From NCBI GenBank assembly GCA_948567375.1, contig OX419759.1, positions 55,146,593 through 55,210,592 of the forward strand: a DNA stretch of 64,000 nucleotides. Reading direction: 5' to 3'. Of the stretch, positions 59,501 through 64,000 are shown piece by piece. The notes beneath the pieces are model-generated. The model was given only the letters and a program-made list of their open reading frames with translations, did no database searches and had not been told where the DNA came from. A program made the translations under genes and the position numbers. This DNA is from Lunularia cruciata. Its lineage: Eukaryota; Streptophyta; Marchantiopsida; Lunulariales; Lunulariaceae. Position 1 is the stretch's first letter, and each line of letters begins with the position of its first letter.

Positions 59501-60356
59501 TAAGAACCACTTGAAGGGGAGCAACTTCGAAACAAGAAACAGAAATATAGGAGAACTTCAGCAGCTTTTATGATTCCACAGGGGCCCACTTATTTTGTAT
59601 CTAAAGGATACGAAGTAATTACACGCGGATATTGGTCCCATCAACGATATTAGTCTGAAATAGGTAGTTCTCCAAACGTTAATTTTTGGCAGCTGTGATA
59701 GACATTTTCAGTGCACAAACAGAATTACAAGTCAATTTTCACACTAGAATTGAGGAGGAATGCAGTAGCTAGACTGGTTACTCTTGCTGCACCAATTCCA
59801 AGGGGAACTGTACATTTCAGACATCAGTTATCCCAAACATCGACTGTGCAAGAACGTTTTTCCTGTAACAACAATTGGACACTCCTCGTTTTTTCTACTC
59901 TCCATTCAACGGGGCGAAGGCAAAGATAGGCAACTCCGATTTCAGTGGAACACCTCCTTGAACCACATGATTTCAGAGCAGAGAAAGATCGCAATTGTAA
60001 TTTAGATAGAACCTGACAGGAGATAACGATCACGAACTACTTCTTCGGCAAAACACAATTGATTGGTACGGCAAAACACAAATTTCGACAGGCTAATCCA
60101 GATGCATTTCCATGTCTCAAAATGTCAGTTGAACTTTACAGAGCAATGATTGAAGGGGTGCGCAGAAACCTGATGATGGACGCGGAGAAATCGACTGATC
60201 TGCAACATTGTGCGTCTTGCTCAATGCTGATTCCACCGAAGATGATCCTGGTCCATTATAGTTAATTTCATCTCGTCTTTGAATTTCCCAAGCTTCTTCT
60301 GCAATAAAACTTTCTTCCGTTGATGGATACACGAAAGGGAGAACCCAACTATTCAT
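53577..60356 (-). CDS. ACH2: Peroxisomal acyl-CoA thioesterase with cyclic-nucleotide-binding-like domain (17 exons)
   Basis: Exons in transcript order: 60140-60356, 59361-59453, 59012-59079, 58708-58792, 58400-58455, 57817-57948, 57256-57378, 56879-56966, 56533-56645, 56229-56294, 55825-55880, 55209-55313, 55002-55058, 54310-54414, 54066-54114, 53889-53954, 53577-53660. All are GT-AG. The sum is 1563 nt in one frame: 520 residues. Residues 73-215 form a cNMP-binding-like domain (LLRTLPLLKRIPDDDL, GEYIVRVDQDGDGLY, GDYFGLG, YRADVIA). Residues 225-500 form the TesB double hotdog: ALAAATKTV, VHSLHSYFLLGG, RTRDGMSFATRSVEAIQ, Asp453 in SLDHA and Gln500 in SQEGMVR. The C-terminus AKL is a PTS1 signal. 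It hydrolyses acyl-CoA to fatty acid and CoA in peroxisomes. The first exon's donor is the least certain; a donor in the same phase lies at CATCAG/GTTTCT. Confidence 0.93.
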
Positions 60357-60535
60357 CGTACAAGGGCGACCTGGAGCTTCAAACTGGAGCTTCAGCGAAA
60401 CAGCTCCCAGTCACTGAACGGAGTCAACACCATTTACGCAGACAATCAAATACATTTCGTCTTCCTTGCATAATTGCATAAGATGAAACTAATTCCTCTA
60501 CACGACGCACGGCGTTCAATAAATTTGTGAGAATG
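60357..60535. promoter_or_regulatory. Probable 5' leader and promoter of the thioesterase gene
   Basis: Placed by position only, upstream of the minus-strand start codon at 60356. No clear TATA box is seen. Confidence 0.3.
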
Positions 60536-61045
60536 CGCGAGACCTTATCATATTAAGGCACCAGGGTACTATTCCCACTCTCTCCTGCTTTAGCTTTACT
60601 TTAAACCGAGTATGTCCATTATTCTGTTGAAATTGAGAGTATTGGTAGATGCAATCCAAAGGAGAGCAGACTGCTTTAGCTTTATTGTACACTTTAGATC
60701 GCGTATGAGAGTATTGATTGGTACAATCCAAAGGAGAGCAATCACTTTAGTCTAGACGATACGTACCCAAAGGAAAGCAATCACTTAAGTCTAGACGATA
60801 CTTATTCGGATGCTCAATAATTTCTAAATCTCACTACTTGCATAGTTTGGATATTTTAGTTTGTAAATCTCACGATTTGCATAGTTCGTATATCTTAGAT
60901 GCGATAGTGCAAATTTCTCTTATCAAGACTACTAGAACCCAACCTCAAATTTCTCTTATCAAGACTACCGGAGCCCAACCTCATTTTACCTTCTTTTGTC
61001 CCTTCCTACGGATTGATGGGGTCCTCCCATCCTTCATGTGTTGAA
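60536..61045 (+). mobile_element. LINE 3' tail, copy 4, internally duplicated
   Basis: It begins with the end of ORF2 (GAGACCTTATCATATTAAGG) and ends GATGGGGTCCTCCCATCC like the other copies. The stretch is longer because blocks are duplicated: TGGTAGATGCAATCCAAAGGAGAGCA-type (60650 and 60718), TTTAGTCTAGACGATAC (60748 and 60785), the TTGCATAGTT block (60838 and 60878), and CAAATTTCTCTTATCAAGACTAC (60910 and 60945). Confidence 0.85.
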
Positions 61046-63512
61046 TGTGGTCGTCTCTTTCAAAATTCCTCTGATTCTAATTGTTTGTGATTTATGTGTC
61101 TTGAGTCTCGATCTGCGTCTTGTGAAGCTCAGATGTATCTGCTGTTCCCGTCGGCCAGATGAGATGATTGGCGTCAAAAGTAGTATTAAAGCTACATTTT
61201 GATTGGTGATTGGATCTAAATTGGCATCATTCGTGTGGCTCTTGTAACTCTTGGCTTTTAAGTGGTTAGGTCAAGCTAGTCGGTGGTCTAGGAGTCGTGG
61301 ACTGTGCACATGGTCATACAATTCAACCACCACTAATTGGATGAGTCTATTGTTCTTAAAGGACAGTACAATTTTAAACAACAAACTGCAAGCTGATAGG
61401 AGCTTCCATAGCTGCAGCGTAATTGGTGTGTATATTTGATTAGATTAGTGTGGTCCACACTAATAGAGGTTTCGATAAAACTTTTCTGTTTGAACACTTA
61501 TTCCAAAAACGAGCATGAAAGAATATACTACATGGAAAGTAGAACGGTTTAGAAACCTTATTTTGGAGAGGAATGCACTTTCAAGATGATATTCTCATTT
61601 ATGATCTATGTTCAATTTATATTGACAATCCAATAGTAACTCAATGACTTGGTTGTATATATTTGAGCAAGGGGAGGAGAAGGAAGGCGTTTGCAGAATA
61701 TTGGTTATCTACATGTGAGTAATGGGAGCAGAAGCCGTTCAATAGAACGGAAAATGCAGAACCCTCTTATGACTGAACCGGACACCTGCATGTGGAAAAT
61801 GCAAGAGAGATGCAAAATGAAAGGAAAACGATCAAAGCAAGTAAATGAAGAAAAAGAACATAAGCGAAATCGGTAGAAAACAGAAGCGAAACTTGATACA
61901 TTTTACGAGCAGCATGCACGGTAAAACATAAGGGACATCCATGTGAGAAGGGAAAGGAAACGAGCCTTATCGAGCAGATACCTAGCACAGAGAAAGCAAA
62001 GAAACCATCGAGCAAGTAGAAAAGCATAGCGTAAGTGGACGGTGGTTGGAGTGGAACGAAGTGTGATAAGAGTGGATATAGGGAAATGAGAACAGAAGCC
62101 CGTTCGAGGAACGGGAGATCCAGAACTCATTGAATGCAAATGAGATGCATGATATGGAATGTATACATCAAATGTGCTAGTCGAAATTAGTATAAAACCG
62201 GGAAAGGACATGAAATGGATACAACTGATCGAATGTAAGCAGAAGTAAACGCAACCTGTAAACGTTTAAAGAGCGACACCTATATACAAGTAGCATGCAT
62301 CGAATAAACGATAACAGATAAACAGCGCATGTAGAGAAATAAACTCAACCGGGAATCGACGACCTAACGAGCCAGACGAGAAATATTAAGTTAATCTGAA
62401 GTCGGTCGTGTAGAAGCCTTGAAATCGAAAGTCGTGGAAGATCGAATAAGAGTGGATGGTGTAGATCGAATCATGCTCTACGAGCGTGTAGAAATATAAA
62501 GATATAAACCATGCAGATATACACCATGCTCTATGAGAGTATGAGTCCAAAACATTTAACACTAGAAGGAAAAGTCAGATTGTCATACTAAGCCTACATG
62601 AAAGTACACTCAATCTAATCAGGGCCACGTAGTGCCGAACTAGTTAGGCAAATGCGATTACTTCTCATACCAAGTTCTTGTTAGAATGCCCATGATTGTC
62701 AAGGCATACTCAGTTGTTCCCGGAAGTGTCGCTCAGGAATGGTCGTTACCTGGATCCCGCAATTGTTGGAGGAGTAGCCGTGAGGTAAAAAGACTAAAAG
62801 GTGCCCTGATGGGGAGATGAAAACGCGAAAATAAAGGTCACAGAAGTGCAGAATTGGAAACATGCGCGCAGAAATGTCGAATGGAAGCATTGCGCAAAGG
62901 AAGAATTGAACACATATCTTGGCAATAGCTGAAAAGACATCGATAAAGACCATGTGTAATGACAAGCAAACAGAACTGCAATATGCGAAAGTTAAGAAAA
63001 ACAGAAACTGAAGAAAGACATCGGGTAGAGAAGTAAGTAAGAATAGATCACATAGCTGAGAAGTCATCGATTAGCACTGTGTTAATGACAAGCAGACAGA
63101 ACTGCAATATGCAAATGATAAGAAAAACAAAAGCAGAGGATAAACATCGAGAAGAGGAGGAAGAGCCGAGAGGTGGCATGAGAGGAGTGCGAGAGAATGA
63201 GTGGGGTTTTGAGGAAGAGAGGCATTGGGGCCCGTGTAGGAAACAATTACCCCATAGTAATAAGGAATACAACAGAATGGAGAGAAAACAAAATACAAAC
63301 AAAGAAGTCGAGAATGGTGTGATATCTAGTGCTGTTGCGGTTATATACAGTGAGCATTGAAATTTTGTAGTTCATCTCTCTAGTACATTCAATGGTGAGT
63401 AACCGATTACGATTCTATTATCGCACTTCAGAATACATGCTTTAGATAGAGATCACATACTTAAGTTAGTGACATTCTTTGGGTTGTCTTTTAAGTTCGA
63501 GTAGCCAGTCAA
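61046..63512. other. No recognised gene; dispersed purine-rich repeats
   Basis: 61.0-61.6 kb has no motif. 61.68-63.35 kb is purine-rich on the plus strand. It shares a block (62085-62160, GATCCAGAACTCAT core) with 52270-52340, and holds a 126-bp tandem duplication. Minus-strand open stretches here (62699-63067, 63048-63302) are products of the pyrimidine-rich strand and look hydrophobic without a domain. Confidence 0.5.
62913..63160. repeat. 126-bp tandem duplication
   Basis: TAATGACAAGC and AGAACTGCAATATGC occur at about 62957 and 63083, with period 126 and moderate divergence across the unit. Confidence 0.85.
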
Positions 63513-63980
63513 TCACATTTTATCGAGGCCACCCTGATAACAATATATCGAGAGGATACTGCGCTCTCGTCCAGATCTTGATGCTATTAGTAAACAGGAA
63601 GCAAGTACTGACTTTAGAGGGCATACAATGACAAGTAAGCTGGCTCGATTTCGACTTATGTGCGAAATTGCAGGAAAGAAGGCTAATCCGCATTGGTTAG
63701 AGAGTATCAATTTCTTTCCCTGGGGAGAGAACATCTCCGGACCACAGGCCTTCACAAACATACACAACTGCGAAAAGTGAAATCCCGCTTTATTGAAAAC
63801 TTCCAAGAGTTTCAAGAAATCCTCTTGAGTAAGCTTAGACGATCTTTTATCCTCATAGTTGTGCTCCTTCAATACAGCCAAACCCTTGTCCTTGAACGTG
63901 GACGGTACAGTTGGCCCGTCCATGTCTTCGTCCATGATATCCATGTCACCGGTGTCCATATCACCGGAATCCATATCCAT
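63513..63980 (-). CDS. Hypothetical protein, N-terminal Asp/Met-rich, edge of window
   Basis: A 155-codon open frame. Its first 20 residues repeat MD and GDMD units, followed by a more normal sequence with DKGLAVLKEHNYED and LTQEDFLKLLEVFNKAGFHF. This middle part has the composition of real protein. The last 60 residues look less so, and may lie beyond a splice site. The frame may start outside the window. I do not recognise a family, and no neighbour gives context. Confidence 0.45.
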   Translation of the reverse strand: MDMDSGDMDTGDMDIMDEDMDGPTVPSTFKDKGLAVLKEHNYEDKRSSKLTQEDFLKLLEVFNKAGFHFSQLCMFVKACGPEMFSPQGKKLILSNQCGLAFFPAISHISRNRASLLVIVCPLKSVLASCLLIASRSGRERSILSIYCYQGGLDKM

Positions 63981-64000
63981 ACTGCTATCGTTGGTAGTAT

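Noticed and set aside
59824-60033. Open frame between thioesterase exons 1 and 2
   Set aside because: It does not fit the binding-domain alignment, and exon 1 joins exon 2 in phase without it. A rare alternative exon is not excluded.
62699-63302. Overlapping minus-strand open frames with hydrophobic content
   Set aside because: They arise from the pyrimidine-rich strand of a tandem repeat and would read as false membrane proteins.
1-64000. CRISPR arrays, bacterial operons, rRNA or tRNA genes
   Set aside because: Repeats here are LTRs, LINE tails and minisatellites; no spaced short repeat array, and no tRNA or rRNA recognised.

Overview
The window is nuclear DNA of a land plant. It holds Ty3/gypsy, Ty1/copia, LINE and Mutator-like elements and two intron-bearing plant-type genes with GT-AG introns. 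The short introns, a gypsy element whose integrase carries a PHD finger, and a LINE with a C-terminal restriction-like endonuclease suggest a bryophyte or another non-flowering lineage. That placement is an inference; the sequence alone does not fix the species.

Layout. (1) From 0.7 to 12.8 kb is a chromodomain gypsy element, Gy-1 (681-12783, minus strand), split by a second one, Gy-2 (4827-11109, minus strand). Both have paired LTRs, short target duplications, polypurine tracts and chromodomain remnants. (2) From 13.4 to about 29 kb is a three-level nest. An old plus-strand gypsy relic (Gy-5) was split inside its protease by Gy-3 (13684-27904, minus). The left LTR of Gy-3 was in turn split by Gy-4 (14104-20420, minus), the PHD-finger element with oddly permuted ends. 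(3) From 29 to 33.8 kb are decayed coding-like sequence and Ty1/copia remnants (integrase, then an LTR end, primer site and gag). (4) At 36.2-38.05 kb is a five-exon aldo/keto reductase gene that looks intact. (5) From 38.8 to 50.1 kb are two 5'-truncated LINE copies, a hairpin repeat, a solo LTR of the Gy-4 family, a decayed MULE transposase, and a solo LTR of the Gy-2 family inserted in the second LINE. (6) At 53.6-60.4 kb, minus strand, is a 17-exon gene for a cyclic-nucleotide-binding-domain/TesB acyl-CoA thioesterase ending in the peroxisomal tripeptide AKL. (7) From 60.5 to 64 kb are a rearranged LINE tail, duplicated purine-rich repeats, and the edge of a possible minus-strand gene of unknown function.

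Only two genes are confidently functional host genes. The first is the reductase, probably a cytosolic NADPH enzyme. The second is the thioesterase, probably peroxisomal and acting on acyl-CoA. Nothing suggests they share a pathway. The retroelement reading frames carry stops, frameshifts or deletions and are annotated as pseudogenes. The most unusual points are the integrase-PHD fusion, the permuted A-B-A-internal-B structure of Gy-4 with a matching A-B solo copy flanked by a target duplication, an extra zinc-finger ORF ahead of gag in Gy-3, and a 60-bp in-frame repeat inside the polyprotein of Gy-1.
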